Program-made: the position numbers and the translations under genes | Notes under the pieces: model-generated | What the model was told of the DNA's origin: nothing | The model's input: the letters and a program-made list of their open reading frames with translations, nothing else | Database searches by the model: none | Shown here: piece by piece, positions 1 through 6,197 of the stretch | How the letters are laid out: each line of letters starts with the position of its first letter | How positions within the stretch are numbered: position 1 is the stretch's first letter | Source of the DNA: a candidate division WWE3 bacterium CG22_combo_CG10-13_8_21_14_all_39_12 | GTDB taxonomy: Bacteria; Patescibacteriota; 4484-211; GCA-002791395 | Reading direction: 5' to 3' | DNA: 8,240 bases | Assembly: GCA_002771355.1 (NCBI GenBank) | Contig: PCSU01000022.1 | Location: 1-8,240 of the forward strand

Positions 1-11
1 TCACCTCCTTT
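1..11 (-). promoter_or_regulatory. Strong Shine-Dalgarno for an off-window gene (probable transposase)
   Basis: On the minus strand positions 11 to 1 read AAAGGAGGTGA, a near-perfect complement of the 16S rRNA 3' end. The start codon must lie a few bases beyond position 1. The site sits inside the IS end, so the gene is most likely the IS transposase. A possible -10 box (TAGAAT on the minus strand, 30-35) lies upstream, without a convincing -35. Confidence 0.7.
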
Positions 12-88
12 CTTTTCGTGTACTACCTTATTCTAATTGAGGACATTTCTACTTCGCCCAAACAGGACATTATCACTTCGTCGCTACA
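1..88 (-). mobile_element. End of an insertion sequence, truncated by the window edge
   Basis: The recombinase reading frame loses family similarity exactly at 88/89 and runs into sequence typical of an IS terminus. Reading leftward it starts TGTAGCGACGAAGTG. On the plus strand it holds two tandem copies of a 16-mer, GGACATTTCTACTTCG at 41-56 and GGACATTATCACTTCG at 65-80, identical at 13 of 16 positions with 24-bp spacing. Spaced ggacat...actt repeats of this kind occur at the ends of some IS elements with DDE-type integrase cores, where they probably bind transposase; the family is recalled, not searched. A ribosome binding site at 1-11 points left, so the transposase gene should begin just outside the window on the minus strand. 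The other end and target duplication cannot be seen. Confidence 0.72.
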
Positions 89-505
89 TTCAGATTTTAT
101 TGCGTTGTCCAATTCAGCAAAAACGGCTAAAATACCTTCAATCGCCTTTCCCATAGGATCATCACCAATAGGTTCACTAGCTGAGTGAAACCGTACTTCA
201 TTATCCTGTAACTTTTTTCGAATAGTTAAGTGATCAAGCTGATTTCTTGCTAGTCGATCAATTTTATAAACAATTACGGCTTTTATTTCACTGGATTTAC
301 TAAGGCAAACATTCATCATCTCGATTAACTTAGGGCGGTTAGCAACTTTTGCACTTTCTCCCTCTTCTCGATAGACACCAACTACTTCATAACCTTGTTG
401 CTGAGCATATGCACGGCATGATTTTTCTTGGCTATCAAGACTGGTGTTTTCAACTTGTTCGGCTGAACTTACTCTGGTGTATATTACTGCTTTTGGTTTA
501 CTCAT
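89..505 (-). pseudogene. Serine recombinase (resolvase/invertase family), truncated by IS insertion
   Basis: The 139 intact codons form most of a serine recombinase catalytic domain, which cuts DNA through a phosphoserine link and drives integration or excision of phages and integrative elements. The N-terminus reads YTRVSS with the expected nucleophile at Ser13 and Arg11 beside it. The DRLAR motif (83-87) carries catalytic arginines, and FAELDNAIKSE (129-139) is the start of the long helix after the core. The frame then enters IS sequence and stops 21 codons later. Large serine recombinases continue for several hundred residues with a recombinase domain and zinc ribbon; all of that is missing, so the gene should be inactive. 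ATG at 505 is preceded by AAAGAGGG with 5-bp spacing. It is last in the leftward operon, 34 bp after the winged-helix gene. Confidence 0.9.
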
Positions 506-539
506 TTAGACCCTCTTTTTCTTCAATCACACCTATAGC

Positions 540-1400
540 TTACCCTAAATTCCCATTGCCTTTCAAGTCATTTTTTAATTTAGCTTCACCAAGATCTCGT
601 ACCAATGTATTGAAATATCTTCTTGGGTCATCAACTAAGTGACTTGGTCTAGACTGGTAAGTTCCCCATGCTTCTTCAACAACTCCGATGCCGTATTTTT
701 TCAACACAAACAACATAAACTGAAAATCATTCTCTCTTAGCTCCAATGCTATTTTTAAGCATTTTTGTTCTTCCTCAGTTTTAGGAATGTACTCTATTGG
801 GTTAATCTTTTTTCTACCTTTTGTGGTAGAGGTTGTATCGATATCGTTTTCTATTTTAGTTTGAGTATTAGTATCGGTATTAGGAGTTCTGCCAGGTTCT
901 ATATCAAATACCGCTTTTTCATCCTCTCTTAAAGGATAATCTGCCACCTCAAACTTCTGATTTATAGGTTCGAGTTCTGGTGAGGGTTCTGCTGTAGTAC
1001 TGTCCTGATCCCCTTCATTGTTACCATCTGACTTCTGCTCAAAGTACTTATTGATATTCAAGAACGAACCGCTAGTTAGGGGGAAATCTTTTGTCACAAC
1101 CTCTACTACTCCTCTGCTTCCTCTGTGAGCGACAAACCATATATACTTCTTCGACTTCAACGAAAGCATAACCTTATTTATGAGATTCTTACTATACTTA
1201 CCGTTAAGTTCGGATTCTAAGTTTGTATAACTAGTAAAAAACTTACCATTTACCGGATTGGATTGCCATTGTAACCAAATAAATATAAACATCTCATCTG
1301 TGGTCAGATTGCCTCCAAAGTAGTCCTCTTTGATACTGTACTTAAGTTGAAAAAAACGTTTCTCGTCGTTGGTTAATAGATTACTATTCTGATTTTCCAT
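540..1400 (-). CDS. Winged-helix/DnaD-like protein, probable replication initiator or helicase-loader-like protein
   Basis: The 286-residue protein has three parts. Residues about 31-108 look like a winged helix: helix LTTDEMFIFIWLQ, then a second helical unit (SYTNLESELNGKYSKNLINKVM), then a strand pair around YIWFVAHRGSRGVVEVV. Residues about 120-200 are an acidic, Thr/Asn/Pro-rich linker with a basic patch (KGRKK, 194-198). Residues 208-275 are helical and contain YGIGVVEEAW and DDPRRYFNTLV, resembling the C-terminal domain of DnaD/replication-initiator-like proteins of plasmids and phages. The inferred role is DNA binding during replication of the mobile element. It starts 3 bp after the stop of the preceding small ORF and lacks a clear ribosome binding site of its own, so translation is probably coupled. 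A transcriptional regulator is the main alternative. Confidence 0.6.
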   Translation of the reverse strand: MENQNSNLLTNDEKRFFQLKYSIKEDYFGGNLTTDEMFIFIWLQWQSNPVNGKFFTSYTNLESELNGKYSKNLINKVMLSLKSKKYIWFVAHRGSRGVVEVVTKDFPLTSGSFLNINKYFEQKSDGNNEGDQDSTTAEPSPELEPINQKFEVADYPLREDEKAVFDIEPGRTPNTDTNTQTKIENDIDTTSTTKGRKKINPIEYIPKTEEEQKCLKIALELRENDFQFMLFVLKKYGIGVVEEAWGTYQSRPSHLVDDPRRYFNTLVRDLGEAKLKNDLKGNGNLG

Positions 1401-1403
1401 GTA

Positions 1404-1535
1404 TTATATTTGTATATTTAGGGTTATCCGCCTTGATTTGCCTTTCATTTCGTATAAGTGACGTGCAATGAGCCTTGCCATGAGAACCACTACATCCTGA
1501 GTTTCTTGAGTTGTTTGTGTGTCACCTGTCTCCAT
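1404..1535 (-). CDS. Small 43-residue protein of unknown function, translationally coupled
   Basis: A short frame beginning METGDTQTTQETQ and ending SRRITLNIQI has a polar, Gln/Thr-rich N-terminus, a hydrophobic helix (VVVLMARLIARHL, about 15-27) and a basic C-terminus. It is supported by context: AAAGGAG (1542-1548) lies 6 bp before the ATG, its start overlaps the end of the DUF5659-like gene by 14 bp, and its stop is 3 bp before the next ATG. This packing suggests a real gene whose translation bridges its neighbours. I recognise no family. It could be a small partner of the flanking DNA-metabolism genes, or mainly a coupling device. Confidence 0.65.
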   Translation of the reverse strand: METGDTQTTQETQDVVVLMARLIARHLYEMKGKSRRITLNIQI

Positions 1536-1767
1536 ACAACACTCCTTTCATTAACTTAAGGGATTGTGAGTATTCAAACGCTTTTACTTCGAGTGTATTT
1601 AGAAGCCACTGCTTTTCATATTCTTTGCAGTCTACGTAGTGATCAAAAATGAAGGTAATCTTGCTGTCTGGATTTTTTGTGAAGTCGATAAGGGTACAAC
1701 CCTTGGTGTGTAGAGCACCAGCTAAATTAAGGTTTTGCGTTTCGTATTTTTTATTTGTATCTCTCAT
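1522..1767 (-). CDS. DUF5659-like protein
   Basis: This 81-residue protein has the layout I associate with DUF5659: a start motif around YETQNLNLAGALHTKG (8-23), a central strand ITFIFDHY (37-44), and a helical end with the KLMKGVLYG stretch. Such small proteins of unknown biochemical function are frequent in mobile elements of candidate-phylum bacteria; the family assignment is from memory of the pattern. It is the first gene of the leftward operon, with the small 43-residue ORF overlapping its 3' end. The stop is TGA, so TGA is not reassigned in this genome. A ribosome binding site AAAAGG precedes the ATG by 5 bp but lies within an inverted repeat at 1766-1790. Confidence 0.6.
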   Translation of the reverse strand: MRDTNKKYETQNLNLAGALHTKGCTLIDFTKNPDSKITFIFDHYVDCKEYEKQWLLNTLEVKAFEYSQSLKLMKGVLYGDR

Positions 1768-1790
1768 GCAAACCTTTTTACAGGTTGCAT
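1766..1790 (-). promoter_or_regulatory. Inverted repeat covering ribosome binding site and start codon of the DUF5659-like gene
   Basis: On the transcript strand ATGCAACCT, loop GTAAAA, then AGGTTTGCAT form a stem of 9 pairs with a single-base bulge. The 3' arm contains part of the ribosome binding site (AAAAGG) and the first two bases of the ATG at 1767. Folding would hide both and lower translation of the operon's first gene. As DNA, the same near-palindrome could be an operator. The sequence alone does not decide between these. Confidence 0.5.
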
Positions 1791-1856
1791 TCTTTTTAGT
1801 ATGTGATTAAAAGTTTAGAAGTTTTTACTTACGCTAAAGAAATGTCTATAAGGTAT

Positions 1857-2615
1857 TTACTTTTTAAGCTTTTCAATCTTTTCCATGGCTTCGTGATAAG
1901 CTGTTTTTGCATTATCCTCAATAAACCCATCTAGTTGATACTTGTCCCCAATGTATTCCGAGATCTCTCTAAACTTCATTCCTTTATTGTCTCGAAGATC
2001 TACAATTTCGTAATCACGTTTAGAAATGTGCGTACATTGCATGCGATCCAAGTTTTCCATCTTTTCCTGAATAAGTTCCCAGTTTGAATCAAGGAATTCC
2101 TTAAGCTCATTTCGTGACACAAAATCTCGGAGACAAATTTCTATTGTTGGGCCACGATAAAGGGAATGAGTTTGGCCATCAAGTGCCAGCTCAATCCTGT
2201 GTAAAGGAACATAGATGGCGTTCATAGCAATAATATGGGGAATACTTGCACGTAAAACACTAGGGATTTTAAATTTGTGAATCACATCTTCAAAAGCCCC
2301 ATTAAGAAGAATTCTCCGATAGTAATGATCATATTTTGATCTGTCAAAACCTATTGCGTGCTCAAGTCCATTTTTGTCGAGCTCAATCCACCTTTCAAAT
2401 TCAAAACCAGCCTCGGGAATCTTACAATCCCCCCTAACCTCTTTCACTGCAGTCTCAAAGTCAACATTTCTTTCCAAAGCCTTTATGAATTCGTGGGTCT
2501 TCTTATCTATAAGATGTTCCCCGACTTCAGATTTTGCCATATCTAGGCTGATATCTGGAATAAATGTATATTTAACATCTGGGATTGGGGTAGAACTATC
2601 ACTAATGGTAACCAT
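1857..2615 (-). CDS. Uncharacterised protein with possible C-terminal helix-turn-helix
   Basis: I recognise no family. The frame is open from an ATG at 2633, but I favour the internal ATG at 2615 (252 residues, MVTISDSS...) because a -10 hexamer TATAAA lies exactly 7 bp upstream and neither start has a good ribosome binding site. The protein is soluble and mixed alpha/beta. The central part (PHIIAMNAIYVPLHRIELAL) is moderately hydrophobic. Its C-terminus, YEIVDLRDNKGMKFREISEYIG followed by DNAKTAYHEAMEKIEKLKK, resembles a sigma-region-4-like helix-turn-helix with a following helix. It is divergent from the small-terminase-like gene and shares a short control region with it, a place often held by a regulator; that role is inference. 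It lies 89 bp upstream of the recombinase operon and could be cotranscribed with it. Confidence 0.65.
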   Translation of the reverse strand: MVTISDSSTPIPDVKYTFIPDISLDMAKSEVGEHLIDKKTHEFIKALERNVDFETAVKEVRGDCKIPEAGFEFERWIELDKNGLEHAIGFDRSKYDHYYRRILLNGAFEDVIHKFKIPSVLRASIPHIIAMNAIYVPLHRIELALDGQTHSLYRGPTIEICLRDFVSRNELKEFLDSNWELIQEKMENLDRMQCTHISKRDYEIVDLRDNKGMKFREISEYIGDKYQLDGFIEDNAKTAYHEAMEKIEKLKK

Positions 2616-2622
2616 AACAAAA

Positions 2623-2628
2623 TTTATA
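2623..2628 (-). promoter_or_regulatory. -10 box for a probably leaderless transcript of the divergent minus-strand gene
   Basis: TATAAA on the minus strand is followed by TTTTGTT and then ATG at 2615, so transcription would start at or next to the start codon. A weak -35-like TTATCA lies 19 bp upstream. This placement decides the start chosen for the gene. Confidence 0.5.
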
Positions 2629-2682
2629 TGCATATCTTTATGATTCTTGATAACTTCTCAAAAAAGTTTACTTATTCAGCGT

Positions 2683-2691
2683 TGGTATAAT
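2683..2691 (+). promoter_or_regulatory. Extended -10 promoter of the small-terminase-like gene, probably leaderless
   Basis: TGG followed by a perfect TATAAT (2686-2691) is an extended -10 element, and the ATG at 2698 is only 6 bp further. The mRNA would begin at the A of the ATG. No good -35 is present, which fits an extended -10 promoter. An inverted repeat AACTT/AAGTT (2652-2656, 2664-2668) just upstream might be an operator but is short. Confidence 0.65.
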
Positions 2692-2697
2692 TGTACT

Positions 2698-3087
2698 ATG
2701 TTAACTACAGAGCAAGTTAATAATGTTCCAAACCCTTCAGGTCGTGGTGGGTTTTCTGACCATCCCGAAAATAGAAACAACGGAGGAAGATACCCTCGAG
2801 GTGAGTCACTTACCTATTGGATGAATAAATTCAAGAGTATGACCGTAAAAGAGTTTTCTAACTGGCAGGAAAGCACGCCTGATACAGAACGTACAATTGT
2901 AGCTGACTTAGCATATTCAAGAGTGCAAAAAGCCACAGAGAGCCTCCAAGACTTCAAAGAAGTAGCTGATCGTACAGAAGGCAAAGCAGTAATTACGATA
3001 CAAAGCGACGATAGTGTTTTGTTTGATAATGAAGTTAAAATCATCACTTTTAGTAATGAGGACCACCAATCCGACAGAGACGATTAA
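2698..3087 (+). CDS. Small-terminase-like / DUF5681-like protein
   Basis: The 129-residue product begins with NPSGRGGFSDHPENRN (12-27), the glycine/proline/asparagine-rich opening seen in DUF5681 proteins. A helical middle follows (LTYWMNKFKSMTVKEF), then LAYSRVQKATESL and the ending DRTEGKAVITIQ (91-102), which matches the D-R-x-E-G-K ending of DUF5681/small terminase proteins of phages. Small terminases recognise phage DNA and hand it to the large subunit for packaging. The assignment is by motif memory, without a search. A longer version from TTG at 2647 is possible, but the promoter places the mRNA start at the ATG at 2698. The next expected phage gene, large terminase, is not present downstream. 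The last 20 residues are acidic (EDHQSDRDD end). Confidence 0.6.
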   Translation: MLTTEQVNNVPNPSGRGGFSDHPENRNNGGRYPRGESLTYWMNKFKSMTVKEFSNWQESTPDTERTIVADLAYSRVQKATESLQDFKEVADRTEGKAVITIQSDDSVLFDNEVKIITFSNEDHQSDRDD

Positions 3088-3187
3088 CAAAACAATCATT
3101 CACCATCCATTTAGTGCTGATACGTCCGATAACATTTCAATAATGGGTTACAATGCAGCCAATGATACAGAAGAATATACATTTTAA
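3056..3187 (+). other. Doubtful 43-codon frame at the position expected for a large terminase gene
   Basis: ATG at 3056 overlaps the end of the small-terminase-like gene by 32 bp in another frame and runs to TAA at 3185-3187 (MRTTNPTETINKTIIHHPF...EEYTF). No ribosome binding site is visible, and it overlaps the start of the KAP-like gene. It may be chance, or the 5' remnant of a deleted gene such as a large terminase subunit. No terminase motif is visible in what remains. Confidence 0.15.
3139..3144 (+). promoter_or_regulatory. Possible -10 box of the KAP-like NTPase gene
   Basis: AATAAT, five of six matches to TATAAT, lies 8 bp before the ATG at 3153. The gene lacks a ribosome binding site, so a leaderless start resembling its neighbours is plausible. 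The -35 region is weak. Readthrough from the small-terminase-like gene, 65 bp upstream, is the alternative. Confidence 0.35.
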
Positions 3188-6107
3188 TTCAGAACTCAAA
3201 AATGTTTTATTTCTCTCGATTATTTCTTTTTGTCACGGTCTTTACATGCTTATTATTGCCAATGCATTCCTAGCTCAATTGATATTCCTTAATGCCGCGT
3301 TATCAGATGTTGCAAAATATATATATTTATCGGGTTTTGTTCTAGTATATGCAATTTGGCTATTTGTATTATTAAATTGGGGGTGGCTTAGAGACAGCTT
3401 TAGGGTTCAAAATATTCACAACCAAAGATCATGGGTTTACTATTATCAAAAAAGTTTAATCTCTGCACCGGTGATATCGGTTTTAATGGGGTTATTGATT
3501 AATTGGGGTTTGTGTTCAGACCCTGTCTCAAACATTGCCTGTTCACAGATTATCGCGTTTAAGTATGCTTTTAACCCAGAGTACGTTTTTCTGACTATAT
3601 TTGCCGCTCTCTTAGGCTCACTTTTATTACATCAATTTCTTAAATCGAAATTTGTCACCACCATATCCGATATAGATGAAATGCATGCCCCAGGTTCCGT
3701 AGGTATTAACTCAGATACTCTTGACTATAACCCTACTGCAAAGAGCATCTCCGATAGTTTTTTAAATTACAACAATTACGTTGAGGTAGTTGCCTTATGG
3801 GGAGCAGTGGGCACTGGTAAATCTAGTCTTGCACGGATGATCCTTGAAAGTATAGACCCAAAAGAAAGGTTGTATACATACATATCACTTACAGAAACAA
3901 ATGAAGATATGGGATTCTCCATATTGTTTTCTAAAAGATGGAAAGAAACACTTAGAAATAGATATCCTAAAATAAATCATTTTGAAAGCGTTGGAATTAT
4001 TGGTGAAATAGTAAAGGGGTTCACCCAATCAAACTTATCTTCTTATCTCTTAGAATTCACACCTTGGCTAAAAATTCCAATTTTTGAAACCAAAGCAAAA
4101 ACACACGACAGCGCCAACGACAAACTACCCGTACATGTAAATAATAGGGTTGCACAACTATTTTCAAATGTAAATGAAATTGAAGAAAAAATATGGATAA
4201 TCGTTATCGATGAGATCGAACGGTCTAAACTAAGCGAAATTTATAGGGTGATTGAAATTATTGAGCGATTCAAGATTATTGGCAGAGATGGTCTTCCAGT
4301 AAAACTAGTTTTTCTATTACCGATGGCAGAAGACAACATGCGGGAACTTATCTTGGAGTCTAAATCTACTATTCATGCAGAAAATGCACATTTAGTAAGC
4401 AACTTCCTGTTCAATGACCCCAAACATATAACTAAAAACCTGTTTGTTCCAAATGCAACCATCATGAAAAGAGTTGATGTTGTTCGCCTCGAATTCATTA
4501 ATTTAGCTGAAAACCTTGGTGTTAAAACAGAAATGCTGAAAAACGTACAACCAAATCGATATGCATCTATTTCGAAATATGAAGACAGCGAAGAAAAAGC
4601 AGCAGAATATGCTTTATCCATATTTGCTGAAGAAACCCCTCGAATAATTAATCGTGTAGTTAACGAATGTGAAAAAACATACCCAACACTCAGGCACAAT
4701 GATTTTAGGCTGATTGAAGTTCTCTTAGTCACCTTATTGAGAATTAAACACCCAATTATAATTAGCTTCCTGATTAAAACAATTAATTATTTTACAGATA
4801 AGCGAGGATCAATAGATTACTACGAATTAAACAAGCGATTCAAAGACAAAGATCAAAAAGAATCGTTAACCGAGTGGATAAATGAAGTAGTTGGGTTTCA
4901 ATTGCCTAGTGGAGATGCGGATCAAATCCTTGGTATTCTAGGTATCGTTGCTAATTATCTATTATTTACTGACAGGCACAATTCAGCACGTCTCCCCGAT
5001 CTTTTATGGTCTTTTTCTTTAAACAATCCCGCTCGAATGTTAGAATACTTAAACTCATTCTCTCCAACACCAAACAGCAATACAGACGTTGAAAATCTTC
5101 AACTTTACCTAAATTACAAAGATAATAACCAAGATAATAACCAAAAGATGGAACAAGTATTTGAGGATCTTGAAAACGATAAACTAGATAACCATGCCAA
5201 CTTTCTTAGGAGCAGAAACGAAATAAATATAAGGGCTAACTTCTACGTCGCTCAAGAATTAGTAAACAGACTCTCCTCGAAACAAATCAAACCAGATATT
5301 ACAAAATCATGGGAAGGTCCTATCTATAGTGCAAGCTACGAAATCATGTTTAATATACTTTCAATCATTGAAAATGACACCAAGGACAAAAACACTAGTA
5401 ACGATGCGATCAATCTTCTTCATCAAGTATTCACTGATCCTACAGTTCCTGCCGAAACAAAACTACTATTAGTTAGTACATTTTTTAATCGTGAGCGTCA
5501 AAAGAGTGATATCGACTTTAGATTTGAGAAATGTTTAGAAACTATTAAAGAGTTGGATCCGACATTTCCTTCTCTAGTACAAACCGTCTTTAATGGCATT
5601 GATACGAAATATATCAGAGACGGAGCTGTTTTATACGAACATGAAGAAAGTCCTTCTTACGTAATATATCAAAACTGGAGTGGTAAATCACATAACCAAA
5701 TTGAGCTTGATAATATGAAGAGTTCTACATTAAAGGGGCTTAGGGAGTACCCACAGGTTATTGAATACTACCTTCGACAGTTACCCTATAAACCCAACTT
5801 TGAAGATGTTGATGATTTGAAGACAACCTCTATACATGACACTTCTCTACTCATATATATTGACATAGATGAGCTAGTATCCATTTCTAAAGAAATAACT
5901 ATCTATGGTAGTTATAGCGATGCAATTAAGGAGCTTATTACAGAATACGATCAAAAGATTATTCAAAACCCGAGCCAATTGGAAAAATTCAAGAACTGGA
6001 GAATGCCAAAAGACACAAACGATACTTTAAGGTCAGCAATGGTCAGGGCAAAATTACTCACAGAAACAAGGGTTTTTGATGATAGTAGTAACGCCATACC
6101 TGATTAA
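3153..6107 (+). CDS. Membrane-anchored KAP-like P-loop NTPase, candidate anti-phage protein
   Basis: This 984-residue protein begins with about four hydrophobic segments (roughly 17-48, 56-78, 103-121, 143-163), then a P-loop NTPase core. Walker A is WGAVGTGKSS (216-225) with Lys223; Walker B is IWIIVIDEIER (347-357) with Asp353-Glu354. VKLVFLLPMAED follows as a sensor-like strand. The W-G-x-x-G-x-G-K-S-S form, the acidic-x-x-Arg after Walker B and the membrane segments fit the KAP NTPase family, although KAP proteins often carry the membrane segments inside the NTPase domain rather than before it. Residues about 400-984 are long, mostly helical and not recognised. KAP-type NTPases recur in phage defence loci, so membrane-linked sensing or abortive infection is the inferred role. 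ATG at 3162 is an alternative start. Residues KDNNQDNNQ come from a 12-bp tandem duplication at 5121-5144. Confidence 0.75.
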   Translation: MQPMIQKNIHFNSELKNVLFLSIISFCHGLYMLIIANAFLAQLIFLNAALSDVAKYIYLSGFVLVYAIWLFVLLNWGWLRDSFRVQNIHNQRSWVYYYQKSLISAPVISVLMGLLINWGLCSDPVSNIACSQIIAFKYAFNPEYVFLTIFAALLGSLLLHQFLKSKFVTTISDIDEMHAPGSVGINSDTLDYNPTAKSISDSFLNYNNYVEVVALWGAVGTGKSSLARMILESIDPKERLYTYISLTETNEDMGFSILFSKRWKETLRNRYPKINHFESVGIIGEIVKGFTQSNLSSYLLEFTPWLKIPIFETKAKTHDSANDKLPVHVNNRVAQLFSNVNEIEEKIWIIVIDEIERSKLSEIYRVIEIIERFKIIGRDGLPVKLVFLLPMAEDNMRELILESKSTIHAENAHLVSNFLFNDPKHITKNLFVPNATIMKRVDVVRLEFINLAENLGVKTEMLKNVQPNRYASISKYEDSEEKAAEYALSIFAEETPRIINRVVNECEKTYPTLRHNDFRLIEVLLVTLLRIKHPIIISFLIKTINYFTDKRGSIDYYELNKRFKDKDQKESLTEWINEVVGFQLPSGDADQILGILGIVANYLLFTDRHNSARLPDLLWSFSLNNPARMLEYLNSFSPTPNSNTDVENLQLYLNYKDNNQDNNQKMEQVFEDLENDKLDNHANFLRSRNEINIRANFYVAQELVNRLSSKQIKPDITKSWEGPIYSASYEIMFNILSIIENDTKDKNTSNDAINLLHQVFTDPTVPAETKLLLVSTFFNRERQKSDIDFRFEKCLETIKELDPTFPSLVQTVFNGIDTKYIRDGAVLYEHEESPSYVIYQNWSGKSHNQIELDNMKSSTLKGLREYPQVIEYYLRQLPYKPNFEDVDDLKTTSIHDTSLLIYIDIDELVSISKEITIYGSYSDAIKELITEYDQKIIQNPSQLEKFKNWRMPKDTNDTLRSAMVRAKLLTETRVFDDSSNAIPD
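5121..5144 (+). repeat. 12-bp perfect tandem duplication inside the KAP-like gene
   Basis: GATAATAACCAA occurs twice in direct succession. It adds DNNQ to the protein in a polar, probably exposed stretch, keeps the frame, and is a likely slippage site for length variation between strains. Confidence 0.85.
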
Positions 6108-6161
6108 TAAAATTAACGGTATCTATCTGTTTATCCCAATTACCAGGCCAGTTTTGCTTTC

Positions 6162-6190
6162 TTGCACAGTTATAACTATGTACATATAAT
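6162..6190 (+). promoter_or_regulatory. Promoter of the Ltp-repeat gene, leaderless
   Basis: TTGCAC (6162-6167), a 17-bp spacer and a perfect TATAAT (6185-6190) form a sigma-70-type promoter. ATG at 6198 lies 7 bp after the -10, so the transcript should start at the start codon. The upstream in-frame ATG at 6162 falls inside the promoter and is therefore not the real start. The gene is thus transcribed independently of the KAP-like gene. Confidence 0.7.
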
Positions 6191-6197
6191 ATACATA

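Noticed and set aside
2647..2697. Upstream TTG start for the small-terminase-like gene
   Set aside because: It lies in the promoter region, upstream of the TATAAT box that would start transcription at the ATG at 2698.
4373..4732. Long antisense frame inside the KAP-like gene
   Set aside because: It lies wholly within a well-supported gene, with no recognisable motif, promoter or ribosome binding site.
6162..6197. Upstream ATG start for the Ltp-repeat gene
   Set aside because: These bases form the -35/-10 promoter; the ATG at 6198 fits promoter spacing and gives a more normal N-terminus (METKRKW).
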